Source of the DNA: Plectrocnemia conspersa
Taxonomy: Eukaryota > Arthropoda > Insecta > Trichoptera > Polycentropodidae
Reading direction: 5' to 3'
Length of the DNA stretch: 64,000 bases
Assembly: GCA_009617715.1 (NCBI GenBank)
Contig: VTFK01000360.1
Span: forward strand, 231,129 to 295,128
Shown here piece after piece: positions 46,470 through 58,544 of the stretch. The position numbers and the translations under genes were made by a program. The notes beneath the pieces are model-generated. The model made no database searches. It was not told the origin of the DNA and saw only the letters and a list, made by a program, of their open reading frames with translations. Numbering within the stretch: the stretch's first letter is position 1; each line of letters opens with the position of its first letter.

Positions 46470-48315
46470 GATAACATCACATCCTTAACTTGACCAAATA
46501 TGATTGCCTTTACGTCCAGAATCTGTTATTTTTGTATCCATATTCTACGTCTCATGTCATTGGTTTAACTGCTGATTACTTTTGATGACTTTTGTAAAAG
46601 CGGTAGAATGAAAATTAAAATATTTATATAAGTAACAATCCTTTTTTTTTGTAATACTTATATTTTTAATATTGTAAAATTAGTAGGTTATTAAAATTAT
46701 GTAATAGCTATAGGAATATAAATAAAATTTATGTGTTTTTGAGAGATGATTATTGATTATTTAATTTCTTTAGTAAATAATAAAAAATATAAAATAAAAT
46801 TCTACAAGATAATTGAAGCGGAACAAAAACAATATTTATAATACGAAAAGTTTAACGTCCAGTGCCCGCACGCATACTAGCTACGGTACCTCACGACAGT
46901 AAGAGACTGACAGTTTGAACAGAATTTATTAACCTTTTGCATTCCAAAGACATTTTCAAAAGTTTTTCAGCAACTCCGAGTCATTTTCAGTGAATTTGTC
47001 AATAATTTTGTTTTTAGAGGGTAAAAAACAGATGATAATATATGGGGTTTAAATTACGATAACTCTACAATGTTTATATTTAACATTTATTTGACAAATT
47101 AATTTTTAAAATTAAGTGTGATACCATTTTAAAGAACTCCCTTTTTTATAAAAGCTAGATATTTTGTTATATTAATCTTCATTTGCGACTTTAAAGTTCT
47201 GGTTCTCTAATTCTGATTATGATTTTTAAAATATATATTCTAAATTATATACCCAAAATATTTAAAAAGAAAATCTTTACGGGAATAAAATATTTAAATT
47301 TTGCAATCTGAAACAAAAAGCTCACAATCAAAAGGCTTTCATATTTGGAACATAAATACTTTTTTAAACAATTAACTGAAGTTTCCAAAATAAAAAAAAT
47401 ATTAAAATAAATTTTAATTTTTTAAAGTAGTTTCTGGGAAAACAACCGATATCAATTCCACCGCCACATAGAAGTTTAAAGGTTTTTATTTATAGAATGT
47501 ATGGTATTTTTTATAGTTGATGATATTTTTTATAGATACAGAATTTTGCAATGACTATTTTTTGCCTGATTTTTATTTGTTACAAATCTAACTATCAAGA
47601 CTTGACAAGATACAAACAATAATAAACTTTATATTTCTTTACATTTAAATATATGACCACCATACCATATAAATGTTTCCAGCTTCTTGTGTTTGGGAAG
47701 TTCGTTAAGAAGCTGGATGGCTCGTGTAAAAGGAGCGTTCTCAAACGCTTTTATTAAATAATTTGATTTTTAAATAAATTCAGGATTTCAATCGATTATT
47801 ATAAATAACAAACATAGAATTAGTTTATTATTTTTTTATTAGTATACATTCTGCATCAATATTCATAGGCTTAATTTTTTTCTAAAAATAGGAAAAGAAG
47901 CTTTTTCATTTTCACCCGCCTCTGGCTTGTTTTCCGTCCAGTAGGTTTTTCATAACGCCGAGCTTTTTTACAGAGCTCTATTTTCGAAATATCGGAAAGC
48001 CCTTTACCGCTAATAATTAATATTTACACGGCGTACGAGACTAGACAACAGTGAGAGCAATAAAAAATTAAAAAAAATATATAAAAGGAAAACCCCGCAG
48101 ATTAATCCTAGCCGGGAAAAATTCTGATGAGGCTGTCGCTTTAAAAGCGATCTGCTATTTATATTTTAAACTAAAAAACATCTATCACACCATCATTTTT
48201 TCTGTGGTTAAATATTGAACTTTCCTGTTATTGGATCGATAATTAAATATCGTTTGATTGGGATATTGTATCGATCGCGTTTATCATATGTATGTAACAT
48301 TGATACCCATTGGGA
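46470..48315. other. AT-rich spacer, nothing recognised
   Basis: No frame above chance length and no terminal repeats found. Short GC-richer patches near 46855-46920 and 47930-48000. Confidence 0.5.
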
Positions 48316-48319
48316 AAGT

Positions 48320-48520
48320 CTAGCTCGGAGCTATTTTATCTCCATCTACTAAAAAGCGACTGTTATGAATGCATCGTCGATCTCAGCAACGATTTTCGTG
48401 TCGTTAATGCTGCGATCAATAATTAATGAATACCGAGAATTGAACGTGTTATTACGGTGGTTGTTTTTGTTATTCGTCGATATGACTTGATAAATTGCTT
48501 CCATTTGTCAGCCTGTCACC
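48320..48520. promoter_or_regulatory. Candidate enhancer-like block
   Basis: A GC-richer block with TCGTTAATGC, GATCAATAATTAATGAATA, GTTATTACGG and TGATAAATTG in about 150 bp, similar in style to the block at 43840. No open frame. Regulatory role is inference. Confidence 0.3.
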
Positions 48521-48524
48521 TAAG

Positions 48525-50375
48525 AGCAGGGGAATCCAAGACACACTACCAACGAGAGCAATAACCTAAGGTGACTTTCAGAATCCTTATTATATGATGT
48601 CTTAACATACTAAAGAATGGATCTATATTATGTAATAGCTTATAAATAAACCTTAAGAATCATTAAAAAAAGATTTCAATATATAACTAGGGATAGTAGC
48701 TCAAGAATTATATCGTAGCTGTCAGAATTATTTAACGATGAACAAAATAATATATGTGCCTCTGAATAAAAATCTCTAAAAGGAACAAACTGAAAATTAA
48801 TATTAGAGACAAACTGAAAAACTAAAAACGATACAAGAGAAAGAAAATGGCTATACCATAGACTCAAGGTGACCTCTAGATTTCTCTGATCAAAATATAT
48901 TTAACAAAAACCAAATTCGCAGATGGGAAGATCCTAATAAGTTGAGCTTCCCTGAATTTCTCAAGGTGTAAATCGAAAGATTCAAGTACATACACGCCTT
49001 CTGAATTCCAGAATAATTATAATCGGATGACCAAACGCACGATTGTTCTTACGGTTGGGCAATTTAGAAAATTACCGCAAACACCCACCTTAACAAATCT
49101 GACTCACGTTGAAAGGTAATACACATGTAAGTACATTATCAAGTTAATAAAGGTTTTAGAGGTATTTGAACATCTTGAATCAATGGGTTTTCTGCAATTT
49201 ATCACCATGGCAACCGATAAATAGCGACACTGGTTTCGCGATTACTATAGGCAAACTTTATTGTTACAATATATCAAATATGTCGATAGCATATATCAAA
49301 ATGGCGGTTCTGTTTGACATTTGGCGTGTGCGAGTTGCGAAAAGAGCTCGAGGCTCTTAACAGCTCGTTGCGGCTAAGAGTTTCGCCAATAACTCCATCA
49401 AAGATTATTGCAAGTGGAGATTTCTGTTGCAAAGTTACAAAGCGAATGTCTAAAGTGATGATGCATTGGATTGAGCAAGAAAATTGGTCAAAAGGCTACT
49501 TTTAAATGCACAAATACCTAAAAACGCTGATGTGATTAACTTGTATTTAATTTTTCATAAAGTATTTTTTTATATAAAAAATATCATTATAATTTACTTA
49601 ACATTATAAATTAGTTTGATATTATGATAAGATATATTTTAAATTTATTATTAGTGTTTGTCCGAAATAATGTTTTTTTATACCATTCTCGAATATGAAA
49701 TCACGGTAAGTGAATCTCTTTTTATTAATTTAAACAAATAATATAGATATAGCATTATATGTGTTTTAAACAAAAAATATGTATATATATATAATCTAAA
49801 CATTTTTATAAAAAAAAAAAATATTTAGTATTATTTAAATGGCATTATTCTGATAATTATAGTTTTTTTTAAATAAATTAATGTTAAAAAAAATTTAGAG
49901 TTAAAGTGTGCATATAGTAAAAACGAATTGTTATCAATTTTGTAAGGGTTAATAAAATATTTTGATTTTCAGAACCATAAATAAAATGAAATACGTTAAA
50001 TATAAAACATAAATACTATAAAGTATAATCTACAAGATAAAAGCAATATTAATTGATTTTTTAATCTCAAACTACTAGTATTCTCAAATATGCATATTTT
50101 TATAACTAAATTTATTTCATTTCTGGTTTTCATTGCTTGAAAATCTATATTTATTGATATTTTTATACAAACTACAATAATAGTGTATTAAATAACATTT
50201 ATCGAATTTAAAAAAAAAATAAATAGTAAAAATACATTTCAAAGTTATGCATTATTCAGTTCAAAGATTCAATACTCTTAAAAGAGCACCGTTTTAGAAA
50301 AAACGTACTTGTGGCAAATAACACGTTATTGATATTTTATAAAACTATTAAATTTGCAACAATTTTTTAATCCCT
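48525..50375. other. Spacer with a more complex stretch at 49160-49510
   Basis: The stretch has overlapping 64- and 63-codon plus frames with no domain. ATCACCATGGCAACC at 49200 resembles an RFX X-box. The remainder is very AT-rich. Confidence 0.35.
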
Positions 50376-50379
50376 TTTG

Positions 50380-50640
50380 AATTTTGAAGTACTTTAGATA
50401 TTTTATGTTTTTGTAGCCTTGTCTTTCAGACTTTTTCGGACTTCATCGCTAGACTAGAGTTGGTGATAAGTGGGAAGCAGCTGCTTTTCTCGTCTTCTCG
50501 GTCGTTGCTGGGCATAAATATGCATAGCTCAGCTCTCCAAGGTTGGAAATATTTTATCTAAATTTCTGACGAGAGGTGTCTTAACTCTTTCTATCCTCAA
50601 CAATCAGACCAATGCGACGTGTATGAAACAAATATAAGTT
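50380..50640. other. GC-richer patch
   Basis: Contains GGGAAGCAGCTGCTTTTCTC. No frame, repeat partner or domain found. Confidence 0.25.
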
Positions 50641-50902
50641 AATTCGGCACAATCATCGTAGTGAAACGTTGATAGACGTGTAGCATCAACAATTTTTTTT
50701 TACTTTTTCAAGGTATGTATAAATATTTTTCAAGAAAATGATCCTTCACTTAAAAAACCCGCCTAGATATATTTAAAAGTGCTACGATAAATTTATTGTC
50801 ATAAAATTTTAATAAATGGAATTTCTTAAACTTATTTTACACATAACAAATACCTACAAGTTAGTATTGACCATTAGTCTTTTTAGTCTGGAAATCGGTG
50901 AC

Positions 50903-51062
<160 letters not shown>

Positions 51063-51122
51063 ATAATCATTTGGAGAAAGGGCTAGTTTTTATTATTAAG
51101 GAATTTTAATAAATGAAATTTT

Positions 51123-51180
51123 GAGTCTGCTGCTGTGGCTCGAACCAGCGGCCTCTGGGTTACCAGTCTTGGCTATTATT
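51123..51180 (-). other. tRNA-like T-arm, possible SINE or tRNA remnant
   Basis: On the minus strand TAGCCAAGACTGG resembles a polymerase III A box and GGTTCGAGCC a B box inside a GCTGGTTCGAGCCACAGC hairpin. The spacing is too short for an intact tRNA and no cloverleaf forms, so at best this is a tRNA-derived SINE or pseudogene remnant. Confidence 0.3.
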
Positions 51181-51184
51181 ATTA

Positions 51185-51815
51185 CGCTTGTTGTTAAAAA
51201 AATAATGTACACTGTGCTCTTAATAAGAAATTTATAAATTTTATTTAAATCACAATTTGTTCTTGATTTTAAGCTTTGTTTATCTTTGAAGTATCTTTGA
51301 TTCCTGTTGAATTAAGTGGCGGTGATTTTTTTGATCAAATCTTCCGTTGAAATAAACCTTCGGTGGTCAATTTTATTTATCATGTCTATCCTTGATTTGA
51401 TCCTCAATTTATTATTGTTCTCAATGAGTTTTTATCTATATGATTAACGAGAAAAAAGCATATAACGAATATTTATCAAACATCCTCTGAAAAAAATAAA
51501 ATCTTCGAACAATAATAAGAGTAAATTTTACAATAATAAAATATTACATCTAGTTTGAGGAAATATTTTCAGATTATATCCACATTTAGGTTAACCAAAG
51601 AAAAATAATTCATTACACTGAGAAACGCTTTTTATAATAATATTAATAAATATTTGCAAACATGATTTATTTTGTATTAAAAAAAAGTGATAGTATGTTG
51701 AATTATAACGTAACTTTCTGAAACATTCGGTACATGAAATGGAACGGAAAACGCCGAAATCATGTGGTTGTATCTGAAAGATCGGAATTAGTGATTATTA
51801 TATAATTATAATTTT
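51185..51815. other. AT-rich spacer, nothing recognised
   Basis: No supported feature. Confidence 0.6.
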
Positions 51816-51817
51816 AA

Positions 51818-51985
51818 ACGATCATCACAGATTATTTATTCAGATCCTAATTTTTCTATGTGACGTATGTACATATAATAAAAATTATTAATTGGAAGCT
51901 GTAATAATAGAAAAATTATTATAATAATTCAGTAATCATTTCAGTCCAGTGTCTTACATACTTAGTAGTGGTTGATTATTTTATT
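51818..51985 (+). repeat. Dispersed repeat, copy 2 (pairs with 1820-2020)
   Basis: Begins CGATCATCACAGATTATTTA, contains an AATTGGAAGCTGTAATAATAG block and ends with TTTCAGTCCAGTGTCTTACA then TTAGTAGTGG, in the same order as copy 1. A member of the palindromic hairpin family follows at 52210, as in copy 1, with a Gypsy-like fragment between. Confidence 0.55.
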
Positions 51986-52039
51986 TTTATTAAAAATCTT
52001 ACCATATTGACTTATATTATAGAAAGTCTCTTATTGTCG

Positions 52040-52150
52040 CGGATTTAAAAAGATTTTGACGTTCCAACTTTCTCCAGGGACTTGTGACAGGTATCACGGT
52101 AGTAATCACGTAGATGCGGATCATTAAACTTATCGTATGGTTCAACTTTT
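52040..52150 (+). mobile_element. Gypsy-like leader fragment, copy 2
   Basis: Aligns with 13128-13235: CGGATTTAAAAAG, TTTTGACGTTCCAACTTTCT, AGGGACTTG, CAGGTATCACGG and GATCATTAAACTT. The primer-binding site has decayed. It lies between the dispersed repeat and its hairpin and so probably inserted there. Confidence 0.4.
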
Positions 52151-52209
52151 TGTTTGAGTAACTTTTTATATATATATATATTTTTTATTTATTTTTATTA
52201 AATCTTTCG

Positions 52210-52245
52210 TTGTAACCCGAAAGGCGTAAGCCTAATGAGTTACAA
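52210..52245. repeat. Palindromic hairpin family, copy 6
   Basis: TTGTAAC and GTTACAA arms around AAGGCGTAAGCCT. The core and arms match the copies at 2032 and 2244. Confidence 0.55.
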
Positions 52246-52379
52246 TGGGGTACATCTGTTTCAACTGAGCTATACAACGCTGACATACGATTTAAATAAA
52301 AAAGTCTGATATGAAAAGTTTTAAGTTCAAAACGCTTTTAGGAAACACTGCTCTAGTTAGTGAAAAACGTAAAGAACAC

Positions 52380-52812
52380 GGTCCTCGTTAATAAAGGAAT
52401 GACGAGAAGCAAAACTCATTTGGTAAATGCCTCGAATACACACATCCACGGAGTTTAATATGTCAACGGACGCTGCTGCAGTTTTGGCCATTGTCCAGCA
52501 GAATCCAGGGGGCGAAGGGGATGCGCCATCAGTTTTTACCTACTGTTTTTCAGGGGTATTCCACTCAGTGGCGTATCGTATCGATTCGGTAGGGTTCACC
52601 TTGCGGCTCTCGCATTGATTGTTGTCAAACACAAACAAAACGTTGCACTCCCACCTCTTAGCACAACGATGCGCGCCGAGCAAAGTGCATCGCTTGCTTG
52701 TTGCACCCGATGCTCGCTTTATTACTGGAATCAGGTCAGATCAATTACGGGCCGCGGACCGCCGTGAACTAATCGGTAAAAAATGCGAAGTTCGGCGATT
52801 GAATAAAAATAA
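52380..52812. other. GC-richer island, possible exon or conserved block
   Basis: Strong composition change. Two adjoining plus frames of 63 and 65 codons cover most of it, the first containing STDAAAVLAIVQQNPGG. No family recognised and no clear splice sites. CTCGCTTTATTACTGG at 52711 resembles an Abd-B-type site. Coding and regulatory readings are both open. Confidence 0.3.
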
Positions 52813-52814
52813 CT

Positions 52815-53235
52815 AATCATACAACCATATGAACATTCCTAGCAGAATTAATAATGTTACAATACAATGTTCTGGGAGTTTCGAGATAATTAGATTTTAA
52901 GTAGATAATTATTTGTTAAAATTAGACAACTTATTTTTATCGGCAATTAATGGAGTACCAAAAGGTGCATATGCCACATTCTATCATCTATAAGTCAAAA
53001 CGCTGTTTTAGCTCAGACACTTTTATTCTCACTTTTGACTACGCTTCAGTTCAGAACTTGAATTTGACACAAGAAAAGCTTTAACATTTAATTTTGGTTT
53101 ATTCCAGGTTAACTTGAGCTTTAAGAAAATTTTGATATTCTAGGACATATCGTCTGAATATATTATTCCACGTCAGTCTCAAGACTAATCATGGTGCATT
53201 AATGTTTATTTTGTTTATTAATTACATTTTGGGTT
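52815..53235. other. AT-rich spacer, nothing recognised
   Basis: No supported feature. Confidence 0.6.
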
Positions 53236-53239
53236 ATGA

Positions 53240-53270
53240 GGCTAAAGGGGTGTGACTTTGCAGCCGTCGA
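53240..53270 (-). mobile_element. LTR-type repeat, copy c (edge fragment)
   Basis: GGCTAAAGGGGTGTGACTTT then GCAGCC matches the 3' edge of the other LTR copies. Similarity stops after about 30 bp. Confidence 0.4.
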
Positions 53271-53274
53271 TGTC

Positions 53275-53560
53275 CTTCGTATCGACCAGTCTCTGCATGT
53301 CTGTGCAACTCGATGTTTTTCAAAATAATTTTACTGCTTCTTAACTTTTTAAACGCCGCAAACTATCAGTATACTACAGACCGGAAATTTAAACTTTTTT
53401 CTGAATATGTAGCAATGGTATATTATGACGACGTATAAAATAAATATAAAATGTGTCATTTTGACTATCATTTACCAAGAAAGACATAATATTTTTTTCA
53501 TCCCAAGCCACATTACAAAATAAAATAATTAAAAATATTTTAAGAGATAAATTTAAGGTT
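53275..53560. other. AT-rich spacer between LTR copies
   Basis: No frame or element end seen. It separates two edges of the same LTR family in the same orientation but encodes nothing. Confidence 0.5.
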
Positions 53561-53562
53561 TT

Positions 53563-54026
53563 TTAACCCTAAGGGGTGTAATTTCGCAGCCAATAAGACG
53601 CAAGTGGACTAGTAATAATTTATTAGTGTATATTACATAGATTGCGAGTATCGTCTTCTCCGAGCAGTGGTGGAGAAGCTGGTGCAAAGATGGTGTCCGT
53701 GGAAGATTCTCAGGGGTCTTGTAGGTGGCAGTGACAGTATCTGGAGATCAGTCCCTCTTGCTGCGATGATCGTTTTCGGGAGTCTCAGGTCATATCTTCG
53801 CGCCTGTCGGTGGGGCACTTATGCATGGTCTGCCTGGCCCTCATTGGAGACCAGCTTTATGTATTCAGGGCTGCAAGGCTTTCTGACCAATTACAATCAT
53901 TTAGCGACCATCCAGTCAATCGTTTCACTTGCTTCTTAAAGACAATGAAATATGTATACATTTTTAGAAAGTGACATTTGCTTGATGGACATCTTCGAGG
54001 TCGAATCGTGCAACGGGAATGTGGTA
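53563..54026 (-). mobile_element. LTR-type repeat, copy d (solo LTR)
   Basis: The fullest copy. On the minus strand the order is GTTACCACATTCCCGTTGCA near the start, a TATA-like TACATAAAG at about 53855-53863, TTCTCCACCACTGCTCGGAG, AATAAA at about 53620, and a 3' edge through GGCTGCGAAATTACACCCCT. Length is about 460 bp. It aligns along its length with copy a. No gag-pol flanks it. Open frames on both strands here are by-products of the LTR. Confidence 0.65.
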
Positions 54027-54029
54027 ACT

Positions 54030-55200
54030 TTATGGTGTTTTTTGTCTTCCGGTGATATATTGTTTCCCGTGACCATTTCGTAACAAAAAAATATTCATTC
54101 AATGCACCTAAGAATCTTTGCTTGTTATTTATGGAAATCCTTTTTTTCTAGTCATAACGAAGGCTTTGTGTGGTTCCACTAATGTCAAATTTATCCTTAA
54201 TTGATTAATGATAATTTTCGGTCACAGATTTTAACGCGAGTTTTAAGAACAGGATCCCCCACATATTTATAAAAAAATATGAGTTCATTTAATACATATG
54301 TATAAAAATAAAATGTCAGGGTTATCACATACCTATAAGAAAATAATAACAAAAAAAATCGTGAAAAACTTTAACATGTTTTCAAATATATATGTATATA
54401 TAGAAATAGGTGAAAATTTGATTCAGACAAATAAAAACACATAATGTGTCAGGGTTGTCACATTAGTTTTATAAAATAAAAAAATTGCATAAAAAAAAAA
54501 TTGTATAAGTATATTAAACAACATTGGTTTAATGTTTTTATAACTTATAAAAAATAGTAGTACCCTTGACCGTGCTTCTCTTGCCTGGTTATCAATTATA
54601 ACAACCGACTCAATTTTAATATAAAAAAAGTCAAATAAGCTTTCTTAAACACCTAGACATGATGGAATTTAAATATTATCCATTGTTAATTCCCATATTT
54701 ATTTTACAAAAAATGATGAGATATGATTGCTTCGAGTCGCGTCAACATGTGTACTTTAGAAAGCCCTTTTTCAAGCTGCTGGTATGGAATATATACAAAT
54801 CGTAGATTCTGGAAGTGTGCCGGTTAATTACAAATGCTTGCGTTCCCGAATATTGTTTTAAATACCACATGCAAGAAAAAAATAATAGACAACTCCTAAA
54901 AGCACAGCTTTCCGACTTGTTAATTATCTGTCGTATAGTATTGATTTATCATATAATCATCTGTGGTCTAGCAACTAATACTATAATGTTTAATGTTTTA
55001 TATGTTAATTATCAATAATTAATGTAAATATTTTTTCCGTGCAGAGTATGTAAATAAACAAAATAAATAAATGCTACTTCTAAATTTTTAATAATATGTT
55101 ATAAATAGGATTTTAATTTACACATAGTCTTGGTCATATTAAGGAACTTAAAGTTGACCAAAACTTCATTCATCCAGTAAGTATCTTCCTGACTTTGAGA
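54030..55200. other. AT-rich spacer, nothing recognised
   Basis: A 67-codon plus frame at 54815-55018 shows no domain. Confidence 0.5.
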
Positions 55201-55208
55201 GCGTTTAC

Positions 55209-55444
55209 CCTTCGCATTCCTATCAAAATCTCGGTTTGTGAGCCCTGTTTATATAAAACAATCGTAGCAGCACGGCCCAGCGCTTCGGCGACATTGACTT
55301 CCTTGGGAACCGGTTTGTTACAGAACAGAACGACCGAGAGGGTCCCATATGGTGTTTGCCTGGAACCATTGAAACAGATACGTCTCGTGCCCGTGAGACC
55401 GCGAATCTCCAACATGCAAATTGATCGTGAAATATGAACAAGCC
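55209..55444 (-). CDS. Possible internal coding exon, protein not recognised
   Basis: A 236-bp GC-richer block. On the minus strand it is preceded by a pyrimidine-rich TTTGTTTTTCTTAG, a good splice acceptor, and followed by AAGG|GTAAAC, a good donor. One minus frame is open through the whole block and beyond (116 codons overall), with LEIRGLTGTRRICFNGSRQT and EVNVAEALGRAATIVLYKQ inside. I do not recognise the protein. A second minus frame and a plus frame are also partly open, so the reading frame is not certain. No partner exon was found within the window. Alternatively it is a conserved non-coding block with splice-like edges by chance. Confidence 0.35.
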
Positions 55445-55449
55445 CTAAG

Positions 55450-55990
55450 AAAAACAAATATCTAATTTCGACCGTTAAAAATATGTAGAGCGATACAAGG
55501 CGTAACTGTTGGTACATCATTAAAAATAACTTTTTTTCAATATTTATTAATTGAATAAATCTATATTTATTGTAAAAAAATCATAATTAAACCTTTTATT
55601 TGAGCTGTTAATTTTATAAGATTTAGATATATATTCCAAACCTGAGCTTTATTCTTCTACGTCTTACGTGACTCTACCAATCACGTCTAAGAAAGCTTTA
55701 GATAGTTCTTCAAAAACAGGATACGTACCCTACGCTTTTTTTTAGTTATTGATATATAATTTTTGAATATAATTTTGGAGAATGTTCATTGTAACTGGGC
55801 TCTTGAAAATTGTTATAACTTTGATCGCTGTGGTTTTGTAGCCGTTATATTAATAAATTATTTTATTTTTATTTAAGTAAATAAATATTTATTTCCTTAA
55901 TCCTTGACCCTTATCAAAACTATTTTTATTTGAAAAATTAACATGCAAACATATATAAGAATACCACTGCTCTAATTTTTAATTTAAGGA
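55450..55990. other. AT-rich spacer, nothing recognised
   Basis: No supported feature. Confidence 0.6.
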
Positions 55991-55994
55991 GTAT

Positions 55995-56506
55995 CGCCAT
56001 ACATGTACGGTGGTCGATCTTTCACTGTTTTGAGGTACCCCAGCTAGTTATAAATATATTTACATATATAACTGAAGAAATAATAAATAAAGAATAATAT
56101 AATAAAGTAATATTTTTTAATTAAATAATTGTAAGTAATTCAAATAAAAAAATTGCAATTAATTTAAGAGTATTAAATAAATTATTATAGCAAAAATATT
56201 TTATATTAATTTTATAAAATTTATTAAAATTTTCTGTATTGACATAAAAAAACTACAAAAACCGTATAATATAAAATAAAATAATAGAAAAGAGTTTAAA
56301 TTATTTATTTAAACATACTAATAGTAATAAAACGTCGAGAATCACTGATTTTTTTTTTATAATTTAATATAAATGAAATATTATATAATATTAAATAAAT
56401 AATAAGAGAAATATTTATGAAAAAATACGTAAAATTAACTCACTTATAGGAGTATACTAACAAATTAACAAATGTGTATAAATTAACTCACTATACAAAG
56501 GGTTAA
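55995..56506 (+). mobile_element. piggyBac-like MITE, copy B
   Basis: Starts at a slightly decayed palindrome (CGCCATACATGTACGGTG), then GGTCGATCTTTCACTGTTTT and GAGGTACC, and ends CTCACTATACAAAGGGTTAA, the same TTAA-bounded terminus as copy A. It aligns with A and C along its length. It lacks the MULE-like insertion, so it serves as an empty site for copy C. Confidence 0.6.
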
Positions 56507-56509
56507 TGA

Positions 56510-57415
56510 CACATACCTAATAATAATATTTTTGAAAATGGTCAAATTTGCCGCTGAAACTGTCGTCGAGTCAAATGCCAAATGCCAGAGATATTAACAG
56601 AAATAAAATTTTAGTTGTCACTAAAGAAAGACCGCGCACCACAGAGAGGCCTACGATTTAAGGCTTGACGTCGTGGCTTTGCCCTTGACTTGCCGGTAAC
56701 TTCTTTAACACTAAAATATGCTTTTATAGAAAAATATTTTGTTTCAGGATATATGACTAAGTGGTTTGACTCATTTATTTATATGTTTTTATTGCCTTAA
56801 TACTGTATTTATACTAATATATAAATATAAATTAAGTATCAGTGACGATCAAATCGTCAAGATAGTTTGACCACCACACACAGATACCCACGTTTGAAAG
56901 TTTCTTATTCTCAAAACTTGTGTTAATTGACTGTGAACAAAATGATCATCCATCAATAATAGCGTAAAGAATGGGATCACGCACAAAAGCTCTCGTTACG
57001 ATCTGAAAATCACAAAAATAACACTTTAAGTGTCATTAAATTAACTAATTAAAAATCTAATTCGATTTGAATTAATCAAAAACAAAAAGTCTGGTTCCGC
57101 CCTATCATCAGTATTGGTAAAAATGGTTGAGAGCTGTAAATGGCGTTGCTCATACTCCAGCACCTATAAGGTATATAAAGCGTAGCACTGTTGTACAGAA
57201 TTATCTCCGCCAGAAGCTTTACTATAAAACTACGAGTTTACATTTGACTTGTTTGTAGCATGAGTAAGATTAAAAATATGTAATTATACATTGTAAATAA
57301 ATAAATTCGTATTAGACAAGCAATGAAAAAATTTTCACTGTAATTTATCAAGTAGTAATATTTGTTTTAAATATAGAAAATATAATGTGTTAAATCATAA
57401 AATTGTTGATATCTA
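56510..57415. other. Spacer with GC-richer patches
   Basis: The patch at 56555-56700 is GC-richer. No frame or repeat assignment. Confidence 0.4.
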
Positions 57416-57419
57416 ACAA

Positions 57420-57845
57420 ATAAGGAAAAGTATGTAGTTGGAATGAGTTGATCGTTAATTACAGTCGGTATTCGAAACCTTTACGCCGGAAATAAAAATC
57501 CTTCGACAAGTCGTTAGCGAAATTTATGAACATGTTAATATGTAGTATAAACAGTAAAAATATTTATATACTACACGTCTACATATCAGAGTACTCAGCT
57601 CGTAAATAAATCGGAACCGTGGGCGACTATGATGTGATGTGATACAAATCCGATTCGGTTACGCCGCGAAACAGAACCATTAAGCCATAAAGTCAAACGG
57701 CAGGCCGTAAACTTCGGTTTGGCACTTTTAATTCAAGTAAGCAATTAAACGGACCTTGTAAATTTGCACGCCTTAAACGGTGGTTTAATTGTCGGTTTTA
57801 CTTCCAATTAGTTGATTTCATTAAAGGTATTAAACTGAGACGTTA
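57420..57845. promoter_or_regulatory. Candidate enhancer-like block
   Basis: The distal half is dense in AATTA/TTAAT cores: CTTTTAATTCAAGTAAGC, GCAATTAAACGG, GGTTTAATTGTC and CCAATTAGTTGATTTCATTA. CAAGTA next to an ATTA core is NK-homeobox-like. No open frame. Regulatory role is inference. Confidence 0.3.
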
Positions 57846-58000
57846 ACCACTTATATTTATAAAAAATATGTTTTTTGTATTTAAGATATGTGTGTATATA
57901 TATACATATATTAAAAATATATTTAAATAAAAAATAAGTATATTAAGAACTCTGCATATTACGATTACTCTTCTTTGCAATACTATTTTAAGGTTTGAGA

Positions 58001-58200
58001 ACCCTAGGAGGTGTGACTTTCTAGCCAATGAGAAGCTTAGTAAAATCTAGTTTTAATAGATTATATTACAAGCAAGATGTTTTTTTCCGAGCGGTGGTGG
58101 AGAAGCTGGCGCAGGGATGATGACTGTGAGAGGTCCTTAAAAGTCTAGTAGGTGGCGTGGTAGCGACCACTTCCATAGCGACTCCACGTCTTTCTGTAAA
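58001..58200 (-). mobile_element. LTR-type repeat, copy e (fragment)
   Basis: ACCCTAGGAGGTGTGACTTT at the edge and CCGAGCGGTGGTGGAGAAGC then TGGCGCAGGGATG match copies a and d in order. The AATAAA has been lost. It breaks off about 200 bp in. Confidence 0.55.
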
Positions 58201-58204
58201 AAGA

Positions 58205-58540
58205 GTGAATCCGAATATGTGCGAATACTCATGTATGTCTTTGGTACAAAATAAAAATAGCAGAGGACTCAGTTTTGATCCTTATAGTACCCCAAAATTG
58301 GCAAAATATTTTTTATATAATAATATTTCTATAACAATTCGCAAACATAAAAAAGCAGTTTTTTTAATGCCACAAGAAAACACCTAAGTGCATTTTGTTA
58401 TTGTATACTATTGTTTTTGTCTTATTTTATATGTATGTTTTTCTTACTCACAAATTATAGCATATCTAATTATGATAATGGCATAGCATAGTTTGGCTGT
58501 ATCTCTTCACTCAAAATTAACAGAATTACTCACCGATCAC
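58205..58540. other. AT-rich spacer, nothing recognised
   Basis: A 76-codon plus frame overlaps the LTR edge and shows no domain. Confidence 0.5.
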
Positions 58541-58544
58541 TTCT

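Noticed and set aside
51123..51180. Functional tRNA gene
   Set aside because: The T-arm is good, but A and B box spacing is too short and no acceptor stem or anticodon arm forms. Kept only as a possible remnant.
53633..54102. Frames of 61, 90 and 81 codons
   Set aside because: They lie within LTR copy d and its flank, and the aligned copy a does not keep the same frames.
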